Of a stretch of 16,272 nucleotides of DNA, positions 7,718-13,936 are shown one piece after another. Each line of letters opens with the position of its first letter. Within the stretch, counting starts at the first letter, position 1. This DNA comes from JBBSQE01 sp038258095 (GTDB lineage Bacteria; Actinomycetota; Thermoleophilia; Solirubrobacterales; 70-9): positions 1 to 16,272 of the forward strand of contig JBBSQE010000047.1 in the NCBI GenBank assembly GCA_038258095.1, read 5' to 3'. The notes under the pieces are model-generated. The model ran no database searches. It had not been told where the DNA came from and saw nothing but the letters and a program-made list of their open reading frames with translations. The position numbers and the translations under genes were made by a program.

Positions 7718-8297
7718 ATGCGCGGCTGCCCCATCAAGAGATTCTTCGCCGTACTGGTCGTGGTGGCCGCTGCGTGCGCCGCCGTCGCCCCAACCGCTCC
7801 TGGTTCGTGCTCGAGCCTGGCCACCCTCACTGGGCCGGGTCTTTCCCTCGGGTCAGTGTCTATCTCGTCGCCAAGTCCCAGCGCTACGCGCTACGGAAGG
7901 GGATGGCCGCCTGGAATGCGAGCGGCGCGCGGATCCGGTTCGTCAATTCGCACCGGAAGGCTTCGGCCGACATCACGATCTTCGCCAGGGAGGATCACCA
8001 CCCGACCAGCGGCTTCTGCCCGGCCGCGGGCTATACGAGCTATCGCTACGGCGGTGGCGCCCGCTACATGTCATCGGCGGCCATCTACATCCCCGTGTTG
8101 CACGTCGGCAGCGGCGACGCTTCGGCTCGCCAGTGCCGGCTCGAGTTCTCCCGGCTGATGGTCCACGAGCTCGGACATGCGCTCGCCCTCAGCCACGAGC
8201 ACCCGCGGCGGGTGCGAAGGCCCGCCTTCTGCCCGGCGCGGCTCGCGCCGGCTCCCGGCCGCGGACTCGGACCGCGCGGCCTTCGAATCCTGGTGGA
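7718..8297 (+). pseudogene. frameshifted secreted metzincin-type zinc metalloprotease
   Basis: A clear signal peptide starts at ATG 7718 (MRGCPIKRFF, AVLVVVAAACAAVA) in frame 2. The catalytic domain is in frame 1, from about 7825 (HWAGSFPRVSVYL, MAAWNASGARIRFV) to the zinc motif HELGHALALSHEHPR at about 8164-8208. Joining the two needs a one-base loss (or two-base gain) around 7795-7830. The zinc motif fits HExxHxxGxxH of matrixins/astacins except that the central Gly is Ala. After HEHPR no Met-turn or normal C-terminus is seen before the convergent PIN gene, so the 3' end also looks lost. I read this as a decayed extracellular protease; a sequencing error could explain the first break but not the missing C-terminus. 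Confidence 0.6.
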
Positions 8298-8687
8298 TCA
8301 GCCGTCCGCCGGGGCGGCTCTGACCTCGACGAGGTCCTTCAAGATCGCGAAGTCGCCCCCGTCTGCTGTCAGCAACGGGACTTCCGAGATATTCGCTGTG
8401 GCCGCTATCACGAGGTCGAGCATTCGCCTCCGGGGTCGGCCACCCCGCGCGGCAACGGCAGCGGCGAGCCGGCCCCATTCCCTTGAGATGCCAGCATCGA
8501 TGGGGATGGGTTCAAAGGTTGCTTCGACGACAGCCAGCCGCTGAGCTCGGCGGGCCTGTTCGTCGGCATCTCCGGCGACCAGGAGGCCGAAGTGGAGTTC
8601 GGCGAGCGATGCGGAACTGATGGCGCCCTCGAGGTCTCCTGGATCAGAGGCCCCGATCAGTATCGAGGTGTCCAGGATGACGCGCAT
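8298..8687 (-). CDS. PIN-domain ribonuclease toxin (VapC-like)
   Basis: PIN toxins cleave RNA with Mg2+ held by acidic residues. This 129-aa protein starts MRVILDTSILIGASD, the canonical first strand with Asp6. It continues with SSASLAELHFG (Glu30), RRRMLDLVIAATA (Asp91) and PLLTADGGDF (Asp109/Asp112), so the full acidic set is present. Length is normal for VapC. The start is ATG 8687, overlapping the antitoxin TGA as TGATG, which supports translational coupling. The frame is open further upstream to 8795, but that part is the antisense-style shadow of the antitoxin gene. It converges with the broken metalloprotease, whose lost 3' end borders this gene. Confidence 0.88.
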   Translation of the reverse strand: MRVILDTSILIGASDPGDLEGAISSASLAELHFGLLVAGDADEQARRAQRLAVVEATFEPIPIDAGISREWGRLAAAVAARGGRPRRRMLDLVIAATANISEVPLLTADGGDFAILKDLVEVRAAPADG

Positions 8688-8929
8688 CAGCCGAATGGGT
8701 CCTGAAGGTCGCCTGGGAAGCGCTCCAGGTCTGCGGAGAGGGACTCGGGCGCCGGGGTCCTCCAGACCTGAGCCAGATCGGGGCCGCGAACCCACCTGCG
8801 TCGCGAGGCCGGCCCCAGCTCCGCAACCGGCCTGCCGGCGACGGTGATGGTGAGCTTCTCCCCACTCTCGGCGCGCCGCAGAACCTCGCCGATTTTGTTG
8901 CGGAGCTCCTTCTGCGGAATGGTGGCCAT
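8687..8929 (-). CDS. Phd/YefM-type antitoxin
   Basis: This 80-aa protein starts at ATG 8929 with ATIPQKELRNKIGEVLRRAESGEKLTITVAGRPVAELGP, the well-known Phd/YefM N-terminal dimer and DNA-binding fold. Its C-terminal tail, ending ADLERFPGDLQDPFG, is the type that blocks a PIN toxin. An in-frame ATG at 8959 would add ten residues but would overlap the palindrome at 8939-8956, so 8929 is preferred; the operator then lies 9 nt upstream of the start. Its TGA overlaps the toxin ATG. The pair lies 54 nt downstream of tRNA-Val on the same strand, a common landing spot for accessory genes. Confidence 0.87.
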   Translation of the reverse strand: MATIPQKELRNKIGEVLRRAESGEKLTITVAGRPVAELGPASRRRWVRGPDLAQVWRTPAPESLSADLERFPGDLQDPFG

Positions 8930-8938
8930 GAACGTGAA

Positions 8939-8956
8939 GGTAGCAGAACTGCTACC
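8939..8956. promoter_or_regulatory. perfect inverted repeat upstream of the Phd/PIN locus; probable operator
   Basis: GGTAGCAG (8939-8946) and CTGCTACC (8949-8956) are exact reverse complements separated by AA. The palindrome is directly upstream of the antitoxin ATG (8929, minus strand). Phd-family antitoxins are known to bind such palindromes with the toxin as co-repressor; use of this one is inferred from position and symmetry. Confidence 0.6.
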
Positions 8957-8983
8957 CATGAGCTGAGGATGGCGATGATTCGA

Positions 8984-9056
8984 TGGACGGTGCTGGGCTC
9001 GAACCAGCGACCCCCTCCTTGTAAGGGAGGTGCTCTCCCAACTGAGCTAACCGTCC
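8984..9056 (-). tRNA. tRNA-Val(TAC)
   Basis: On the minus strand a 73-nt cloverleaf folds fully. The acceptor stem is GGACGGT with ACCGTCC, the D-arm GCTC-AGTTGGGA-GAGC, the anticodon stem CCTCC/GGAGG with loop CTTACAA (anticodon TAC, reading GUA), and the T-arm GCTGG-TTCGAGC-CCAGC. The discriminator is A, and CCA is not encoded (TCG follows). Confidence 0.96.
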
Positions 9057-9066
9057 GGGAGCTGGA

Positions 9067-9072
9067 ATCGTA
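9067..9072 (-). promoter_or_regulatory. possible -10 box for tRNA-Val
   Basis: TACGAT on the minus strand lies 10 nt upstream of the tRNA 5' end and fits TAnnnT. I see no good -35 at 16-18 nt spacing (TTGGAG is only 12 nt away), so this is a weak call. Confidence 0.3.
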
Positions 9073-9228
9073 GTCTCCCGCTGCCTCCAAGGGACGCATC
9101 CGCCCGCTTTGGCCGTCTCCCGTGGGACCTACCCTTGCTGGGGAGAGTCGCGACACCAAAGCCCTTGGTCCGACGATCTCCGACTATTCGACGTGACGAC
9201 GCTCACGGCAATCCATCCCTGCTGAACT

Positions 9229-9850
9229 GAGCCTCGCTCACTCGAAGACCGCCTGAAGCGCTACCCACGGCTTCGGTTCATGGTTCGAAGTACCTACTCG
9301 CTCCCAGGCTCGCGGAGATCTTCGAGAGCCTCCCCCCGGGGCCCGCCGTCGACGCCTTTTCCGGAAGCGGGGTTGTCTCGTACACCCTCGAGGCAGCGGG
9401 TAGGGACGTCCTCGCCAACGGCCAGCCCCGCTTTGCGACCGCGATCGCTGATGCCGTGGTTGTTAACGACGGAGTCACTCTCTCCGCAGGTGAGATCGAG
9501 GCGCTCTGTTCGGGAAATATCGATGGACGAGACTTCTTTGCGACGACAATCGATGACCTCTACTTCGAGCGCGCCGACCGTGAATTCCTCGCTGCGGCGT
9601 GATCGCACGTGGCTCTGCAAGCGCTACCACTTCCTGGAAGGTCCGGCGACCTACCGGGAAGGGCAAGAGATCATGTGGGAGACGAGCACTCGTAAGATCG
9701 TGAAGCGTTACACGCCATTCGCCGACGAGCGTCTGCGGCCGGCGCATTGGACCGAACGTTCGAGCACTTTTCGGGTAGCGGGCTCGTCGTCTCCTATGGA
9801 CCCACCGAGCTGCGAGTCGTCGACTGGCAACGGAATACATCTACGTCGCA
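9229..9850 (+). pseudogene. relic of a D12-class N6-adenine DNA methyltransferase
   Basis: Three frames together read as one degraded Dam/D12-type methyltransferase. Frame 1 (to 9282) gives SLEDRLKRYPRLRFM. After a one-base loss, frame 0 gives GSKYLLAPRLAEIFESL, the AdoMet motif DAFSGSG (9351-9371), VVVNDGVTLSAGEIEAL and FERADREFLAAA, then TGA at 9600-9602. Frame 1 resumes with KRYHFLEG (9619-9642) and IMWETSTRKIVKRYTPF. Frame 0 from 9747 gives LDRTFEHFSGSGLVVSYG. The section that should lie between FLAAA and KRYHFLEG, including the catalytic DPPY motif, is absent, so roughly 100 codons have been deleted. Family members normally run about 300-400 aa. No start codon is visible before SLEDRL. 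It cannot encode an active enzyme. No partner restriction endonuclease is visible. Confidence 0.78.
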
Positions 9851-9951
9851 AGGTGAGCGTCCTGGGGGCAAGAACCTGTTGCGGATGAGCTTCGGCGCGG
9901 TTTTCGGCTTCATCGGGGTCAGGGCGGTTGCCGCCGCTGCAGGGAGATGGT

Positions 9952-9964
9952 TCCCAACTGAGCT
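9952..9964 (-). repeat. tRNA D-arm-like 13-mer, direct repeat of tRNA-Val 9036-9048
   Basis: TCCCAACTGAGCT occurs here and within the D-arm of tRNA-Val (9036-9048) in the same orientation. In both places it is followed after 6 nt by CCGGGA. The rest of a cloverleaf does not form here: no matching D-stem 3' strand, anticodon stem or T-loop. It is best seen as a tRNA 5' fragment or chance D-arm match. The 916-bp interval between the two copies contains the methyltransferase relic. Confidence 0.4.
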
Positions 9965-10022
9965 GCGCGACCGGGAATGCGGAAGCGTTGCTTCGCGCCG
10001 CCGCGCCGGACATGATGGATCC

Positions 10023-10901
10023 GTGCAGGTCCTGCGTCCAGCCGAGGGCATCTACGCGTTCTATGACGGCCGGGTTCCGGGTCAGCGCTTCGCGGAGGAG
10101 CCGAACTGGGTCGACGAGGGCGCGCTGTCGCTCGGGATCGCGAGCTACGCGATCGTCGTCGATGACGAGGCGCTCGTCTATGACACCCACATCTCGGTCG
10201 GGCACGCGAAGGAGGTGCGGCGGACCCTGGAGGAGGCGGGCGTCTCTAAGTTCACCGTCCTCCTCAGCCATTGCCACCTCGACCACGTCGCCGGGACCGA
10301 AGCGTTCACGGACGGCGAGATCCTCGCCGGCTCACGGACCGACGAGCGGCTCCGGCGCGACCGCGAGGCGATCGAGGACGGGTCGCTCGAAGGACCGCCC
10401 GCGATCAACCCCCTCATCCTTCCCACCCGCGTGCTCGAGGGCGCGACGCTCCTGACCATCGGCGACACCGAGCTGCAGCTCATCTCGGTCAACATCCACT
10501 CCGACGACGCAACTGTCGTGTGGCTCCCCGAACAACAGATTCTCCTGGCCGGCGACACGATGGAGGACACCGTCACCTACGTCGACGAGCCGGAGGGATT
10601 CGCGGCGCACCTCGAGGGCCTCGAGCATCTGGACCGGCTCGGGCCGATGCACATCCTCCCCAACCACGGTGACCCCGGCGTCATCGGGGCAGGTGGCTAC
10701 TCAAGGGGACTCAACCGGGCGACCCAGCAGTACATTCGGGCGCTGATGCGGATGCGCGACGAGCCGGAGCTGCGGTCGACCGAGCTGAAGGAGCTGATCG
10801 CCGGCCCACTGGGCATGGGGTGGGTCAACTACTTCGAGCCCTACGAGGCGGTGCACCAGGCGAACCTACGCACCGTGCTCGGAGCGCCGGAGGCCCCCTG
10901 A
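10023..10901 (+). CDS. metallo-beta-lactamase-fold hydrolase
   Basis: MBL-fold enzymes use a binuclear metal site to hydrolyse varied substrates. From GTG 10023 the protein is 292 aa. It shows SHCHLDHVAG (His83, His85, Asp87, His88), NIHSDD (His159), LLAGDTMED (Asp178) and PNHGDPG (His215), so all metal ligands are present. The region after residue 220 (GGYSRGLNRATQQYIRALM) is the helical tail seen in glyoxalase II-like and quinolone-signal-type members. The frame is open back to 9747, but that upstream part is methyltransferase relic and junk, so a longer 384-aa model would be a false fusion. The start at 10023 is weakly supported (GGAT 2 nt upstream). The next gene starts 12 nt downstream, suggesting an operon with the membrane protein and the SDR. 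Substrate unknown. Confidence 0.88.
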   Translation: MQVLRPAEGIYAFYDGRVPGQRFAEEPNWVDEGALSLGIASYAIVVDDEALVYDTHISVGHAKEVRRTLEEAGVSKFTVLLSHCHLDHVAGTEAFTDGEILAGSRTDERLRRDREAIEDGSLEGPPAINPLILPTRVLEGATLLTIGDTELQLISVNIHSDDATVVWLPEQQILLAGDTMEDTVTYVDEPEGFAAHLEGLEHLDRLGPMHILPNHGDPGVIGAGGYSRGLNRATQQYIRALMRMRDEPELRSTELKELIAGPLGMGWVNYFEPYEAVHQANLRTVLGAPEAP

Positions 10902-10913
10902 GAGAATGAGGAC

Positions 10914-11243
10914 ATGGACAAAGGCCTCGCCCTCAGGGTCGCCGCAGTGCAGCTGGCGGCCGTCGCAATCCTCTCCATCGCACTTGCGATCGCTCTCCCG
11001 AAGAGCTTCTTCGAGGACTGGGGCTGGGTTGCGGGGCCGGGCGCCTGGATGCTCTGCGCGTTGCTGACGGCTCGGGTCTTGAAGCTGCCACTTCCACACA
11101 CCCTGCTCGGCGCGGCGCTCGCCGGGCTGCCCAGCATCCTCGCCGTCGTGATCGGGGTCCACTGGCTTGGGGCCGTGGTCGCCGTCGGCCTGTTCGCGCT
11201 GTGGTGTGCCCGCTCCCAACCCGAGGAGGCTGCATGGACCTAG
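10914..11243 (+). CDS. small integral membrane protein of unknown function
   Basis: This is a 109-aa, strongly hydrophobic protein with three to four membrane segments (about residues 6-29, 38-56, 62-82 and 84-99) and short loops. The loop KSFFEDWGWVAGPGAW is aromatic, and the C-terminus RSQPEEAAWT is short and cytoplasmic in character. I do not recognise a named family. The start is ATG 10914, 12 nt after the MBL stop; the GAGAATGAG stretch before it is a poor ribosome site. Its last 10 nt overlap the SDR start, so translation of the two is probably coupled. Position between two soluble enzymes suggests joint expression but says nothing about mechanism. Confidence 0.75.
   Translation: MDKGLALRVAAVQLAAVAILSIALAIALPKSFFEDWGWVAGPGAWMLCALLTARVLKLPLPHTLLGAALAGLPSILAVVIGVHWLGAVVAVGLFALWCARSQPEEAAWT
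11225..11229 (+). promoter_or_regulatory. ribosome binding site GGAGG deciding the SDR start
   Basis: GGAGG, within GAGGAGG (11223-11229), lies 4 nt before ATG 11234 inside the end of the membrane-protein gene. It fixes the SDR start at 11234 rather than at the in-frame GTG 11201. Confidence 0.65.
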
Positions 11244-11989
11244 GACTGAAGGGCCGTGTCGCCCTGGTGATGGGTGGGAGCCGCGGCATCGGGCTCGGCA
11301 TCGCCCGGTCGCTCGCCGGCGAAGGCGCGGAGGTGGCGATCTCGAGCCGCTCCGAGGACAAGCTCGCTGAGGCGAATGAGGAGCTGGGCGGCGAGGTCGT
11401 CACGCTCGCGGCCGATACCGCGGACCTCGACCGCGTCGCCAAGCTTCCCGGCGAGGTCGAGAAGGCGCTCGGACCGGTTGAGATCCTGGTCATCAACACG
11501 GGCGGCCCGCCGCTCGGCGGTGCGATGGATCACGACCGGGAAACGTGGGAGCAGGCCTACCGCTCGCTGGTCCTCGCGCCGGTGGTCCTGGTTGAGGCCG
11601 TGGTGCCGGACATGCGCGGCGAGGGATGGGGGCGGATCGTCAACGTCGGGTCGAGTTCCACGCGCGAGCCGATCCCGTATCTCAACCTCTCGAACTCGCA
11701 CCGGATGGCGGCGGTCGGCTTCCTGAAGACCGTGTCGCGCGAGGTGGCTGCCGACGGGATCACCGTCAATACGATCGCCACCGGGCGCTTCGCGACCGAG
11801 CGGCTCGCCGACAACGCGGGCTCGCTGGACGCGGCGGAGGAAGCGGCACGAAACGACGTTCCGGCAGCGCGGCTCGGGCAGCCGGACGAGTACGGGGACC
11901 TGGTCGCGTTCCTGTGCTCGGAGCGCGCCGCCTACGTCACCGGGACGGTCATCCCGATCGACGGCGGCATGCTGCGCTCCGCTTTCTGA
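11234..11989 (+). CDS. SDR-family oxidoreductase-like protein lacking the YxxxK dyad
   Basis: Short-chain dehydrogenases/reductases bind NAD(P)H in a Rossmann fold. This 251-aa protein has the cofactor motif GGSRGIGLGIA (14-24), an adenine-side Asp in AADTADL, NTGGPP (88-93, replacing the usual NAG) and the C-terminal IDGGMLRSAF typical of FabG-like SDRs. Serine 141 sits in NVGSSS. The normal YxxxK is absent: the aligned stretch is SNSHRMAAVGF, with Asn154 and Met158 in place of Tyr and Lys. A non-classical SDR group with NTGGP and SN..R in these places is, as I recall, widespread in Actinobacteria, so this may be a lineage with altered chemistry rather than a mutation. It overlaps the membrane-protein gene by 10 nt and converges with lgt 12 nt away. 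Confidence 0.88.
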   Translation: MDLGLKGRVALVMGGSRGIGLGIARSLAGEGAEVAISSRSEDKLAEANEELGGEVVTLAADTADLDRVAKLPGEVEKALGPVEILVINTGGPPLGGAMDHDRETWEQAYRSLVLAPVVLVEAVVPDMRGEGWGRIVNVGSSSTREPIPYLNLSNSHRMAAVGFLKTVSREVAADGITVNTIATGRFATERLADNAGSLDAAEEAARNDVPAARLGQPDEYGDLVAFLCSERAAYVTGTVIPIDGGMLRSAF

Positions 11990-11993
11990 GGGT

Positions 11994-12012
11994 TCGCGCT
12001 GCTAGGACGCGA
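11994..12012. terminator. short hairpin between convergent SDR and lgt
   Basis: TCGCG (11994-11998) and CGCGA (12008-12012) can pair with a 9-nt loop in the 12-nt convergent gap and the end of lgt. With only 5 bp and no U-tract it is a weak terminator candidate; it is the only structure seen there. Confidence 0.2.
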
Positions 12013-12790
12013 GGGCGACGGCCGCGGGCGCCGCGTCGTCGCGCGCCAGCGTCCCGTGCCGACGGCGCACGACGAGCATCCAGACGACGCCGGCCAGCAC
12101 CATCCCGAGGCTCTCGAATTGGGCCTGGGTGAGCCCAAGGGCCCCGACGTCGTTGCGGCGCAGGAACTCGACGAGGAAGCGCTCCCCGCCCGCATAGACG
12201 AGGTAGAGAGCGAAGAGGACGCCGGTCCGGAAGCGGTCGCGGAGCTGCCAGAGGATGAACGCGCCGAAGCCCATGGCGAGCGTCTCGTAGATCGGGGTCG
12301 GGTGGACGGTGTCGGTCGTCGGGACGGTGCCGTTCGGATACGCCATCGCCCAGGGCCCGTCCCAGGCCTTTCCATAGTCGCCGTCGCCCGAGAGCTGGCA
12401 GCCGCAGCGCCCGATCGCGTAGCCGAGCGCGAGCGCCGGCGCCGCGAGATCGAGCAGGGCGAGGCTGAGGAAGCCCCGGTAGCGCGCCCAGAGGCAGACG
12501 GCGATCGCGCCGCCGATCGCGCCGCCGTACCAGACGAGCCCGGAGCCGCTGAAGATGTTGCCGAGTAGGTCGTCCTTGACGTCGGAGTAGTTCTGCACGA
12601 GGAAGTAGACCCGCGAGCCGACGATCCCTCCGGCGAGCGCCGAGAAGGTCATCTCATAAGCCCAGTCGGCCGGCTTCCCGAGCTCGACGAACCGCCTGGC
12701 GACAAGCGCCCCCGCGGCGAGGAACGCAAGAGCGAACATCAGCCCGAAGGTCTGAAGGGTGAGCGGGCCAAGATGGATCTCTGGATACAT
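12002..12790 (-). CDS. lgt: prolipoprotein diacylglyceryl transferase
   Basis: Lgt transfers diacylglycerol from phosphatidylglycerol to the lipobox Cys of prolipoproteins in the cytoplasmic membrane, the first step of lipoprotein maturation. The 262-aa protein is a multi-TM membrane protein beginning MYPEIHLGPLTLQTFGLMFA. I see GSGLVWYGGAIGG (82-94), the signature region GRCGCQLSGDGDYG (127-140, with the essential-type Arg128; the usual motif is GRxGNFxNxE), VHPTPIYE (162-169) and GGERFLVEFLR (201-211). Length is typical. The ATG at 12790 is only 4 nt from the 3' end of tRNA-Glu, so any ribosome site would lie inside the tRNA; the gene appears to be read from a tRNA co-transcript or from a near-leaderless product. 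Confidence 0.95.
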   Translation of the reverse strand: MYPEIHLGPLTLQTFGLMFALAFLAAGALVARRFVELGKPADWAYEMTFSALAGGIVGSRVYFLVQNYSDVKDDLLGNIFSGSGLVWYGGAIGGAIAVCLWARYRGFLSLALLDLAAPALALGYAIGRCGCQLSGDGDYGKAWDGPWAMAYPNGTVPTTDTVHPTPIYETLAMGFGAFILWQLRDRFRTGVLFALYLVYAGGERFLVEFLRRNDVGALGLTQAQFESLGMVLAGVVWMLVVRRRHGTLARDDAAPAAVALAS

Positions 12791-12794
12791 GGAA

Positions 12795-12866
12795 TAGCCC
12801 CGGCGAGAATCGAACTCGCGTTCCCAGAATGAAAATCTGATGTCCTAACCACTGGACGACGGGGCC
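12795..12866 (-). tRNA. tRNA-Glu(TTC)
   Basis: The minus strand folds as a 72-nt tRNA. The acceptor is GGCCCCG with CGGGGCT (one G-U closing pair), then U8, a D-arm closed by GTCC/GGAC, anticodon stem TCAGA/TCTGG with loop TTTTCAT (anticodon TTC, reading GAA), and T-arm GCGAG-TTCGATT-CTCGC. The discriminator is A, and CCA is not encoded. lgt begins 4 nt downstream. Confidence 0.95.
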
Positions 12867-12880
12867 TCGCCGTTCGGAGC

Positions 12881-12886
12881 AGTTTA
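12881..12886 (-). promoter_or_regulatory. possible -10 box for tRNA-Glu (and lgt)
   Basis: TAAACT on the minus strand lies 14 nt upstream of the tRNA 5' end and fits TAnnnT in a GC-rich background. No convincing -35 is seen. If used, it would also drive lgt. Confidence 0.35.
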
Positions 12887-12953
12887 CGGGGGGAGAACTA
12901 CATCCGATGCGACCTTGACCATAGGAACAGATGTTCGCCACCGGTGGTCAGTC

Positions 12954-13697
12954 ATGAAACCTCAGAAGCGCCTCGAAGCGAGGCGCTTACGCGCGCAGGA
13001 AGGTCTCCCGTACAAGGCGATCGCCCGGGCGCTCGACGTGTCGCCGAGCAGCGTCCACAAGTGGACGCGCGACATCCCGATCACCGAGGAACACCGCAAG
13101 CGAAATCTTGCGCACCTGACTCCGGAGTCGGAGATCGTCAAGAAGCGCGCGAGGACCTGGGTGGAGACGAACCGTGCCCGTCGCAGGGCGTTCCAACCCG
13201 CTGGCCGAGAGCGCGCCAAGCGATCCGATCCACTTCATGAAGCCGGATGCATGCTCTATTGGGCGGAAGGGAGCAAGGATCGAAACTGCTTGAACTTCGC
13301 AAACTCGGATGTCGAGATGATGCGCTTCTTCAAACGCTTTCTCGACGATTGCTTCTCGCTCACGCCGGACGACTGCACGGCTCGCCTCAACGTCTACCTG
13401 GGCAACGGGATGTCGATCGAGCAGATTGAGGATTGGGGGCTGTCAGTTCTGAGCCTGCCTCGCTCCTGCTTGCGCGCCCATCAGATCAACCACTTCCCAA
13501 CCTCCAGCAGCGGCCGCAAGAGAGACTGCCTGCCCTACGGCGTCTGCTCGCTCCGGATCAGGAAGTCGACCTGGCTCATCCAGCACATCTACGGAGCGAT
13601 CCAGGAGTACGGCGGATTCGACGAGCCGGCCTGGCTCGATTGCGAGCGGCGCAAGTACGACGATCCGAAGCCGGCCGACGGTAGCCTTGCCGCATGA
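12954..13697 (+). CDS. HTH plus LAGLIDADG-like (homing-endonuclease-fold) protein
   Basis: This is a 247-aa protein. Residues 5-40 form a helix-turn-helix (LEARRLRAQEG, YKAIARALDVSPSSVHKWTR) of the type in recombinase/resolvase-like HTH domains. A basic linker (50-92) leads to AGCMLYWAEGS (97-107), which matches the LAGLIDADG helix with an acidic Glu105 where the metal-binding residue sits. It is followed by NFANSDVEMMRFFKRFL and a second-half pattern with RARLNVYLGNG-like strands and LPYGVCSLRIRKSTWLIQHI. One motif implies a homodimer. LAGLIDADG proteins cleave DNA or, like WhiA, are domesticated regulators with an HTH. I chose ATG 12954; TTG 12915 is an alternative with no better ribosome site. 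It is divergent from tRNA-Glu and overlaps the next gene as ATGA. The fold call is from motif reading only. Confidence 0.7.
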   Translation: MKPQKRLEARRLRAQEGLPYKAIARALDVSPSSVHKWTRDIPITEEHRKRNLAHLTPESEIVKKRARTWVETNRARRRAFQPAGRERAKRSDPLHEAGCMLYWAEGSKDRNCLNFANSDVEMMRFFKRFLDDCFSLTPDDCTARLNVYLGNGMSIEQIEDWGLSVLSLPRSCLRAHQINHFPTSSSGRKRDCLPYGVCSLRIRKSTWLIQHIYGAIQEYGGFDEPAWLDCERRKYDDPKPADGSLAA

Positions 13698-13936
13698 CCC
13701 GCGATGAAGCCGAGGAGCGGTCGGTCGCCTTGACGGCCGACCATCCTGACCGCGAGACGCATCGATTTCTCCCGCGCCAGAACGCCGCTGGGGACTGGGA
13801 GGTCGTCAAGATCGGGCTCCCGCCGGCCGACGACGGCGGAGCGGCCGAGGTGCGAGCCGACGAGAAGCCACCCACCCCGGATGATCCTCGCGAGAGCCTC
13901 ACCCGAAACCTCGGCCCATACGCCGCGGGCGGCTGA
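13694..13936 (+). CDS. small conserved-type hypothetical protein
   Basis: This 80-aa acidic protein begins MTRDEAEERSVALTADHPDRETHRFLPRQ; the ATG overlaps the preceding TGA as ATGA, indicating translational coupling. The first half (Asp/Glu-rich helix, then HPDRETHRF, then GDWEVVKIGLP) resembles small actinobacterial proteins I have seen annotated only as hypothetical. The second half is Pro/Asp/Glu-rich and likely disordered. There is no membrane segment and no catalytic motif. It may be co-expressed with the HTH-LAGLIDADG protein, but coupling alone does not prove a joint role. Confidence 0.65.
   Translation: MTRDEAEERSVALTADHPDRETHRFLPRQNAAGDWEVVKIGLPPADDGGAAEVRADEKPPTPDDPRESLTRNLGPYAAGG

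Noticed and set aside
7780..7800. Programmed -1 frameshift joining the metalloprotease signal peptide and catalytic domain
   Set aside because: CCCCAAC near 7788 is not in the proper X XXY YYZ phase for the signal-peptide frame, no downstream stem-loop is obvious, and the C-terminus is also missing, so decay is simpler.
8268..8290. TTCGAATCC resembling a tRNA T-loop on the plus strand
   Set aside because: The flanking bases do not form a 5-bp T-stem and no acceptor, D-arm or anticodon arm is present.
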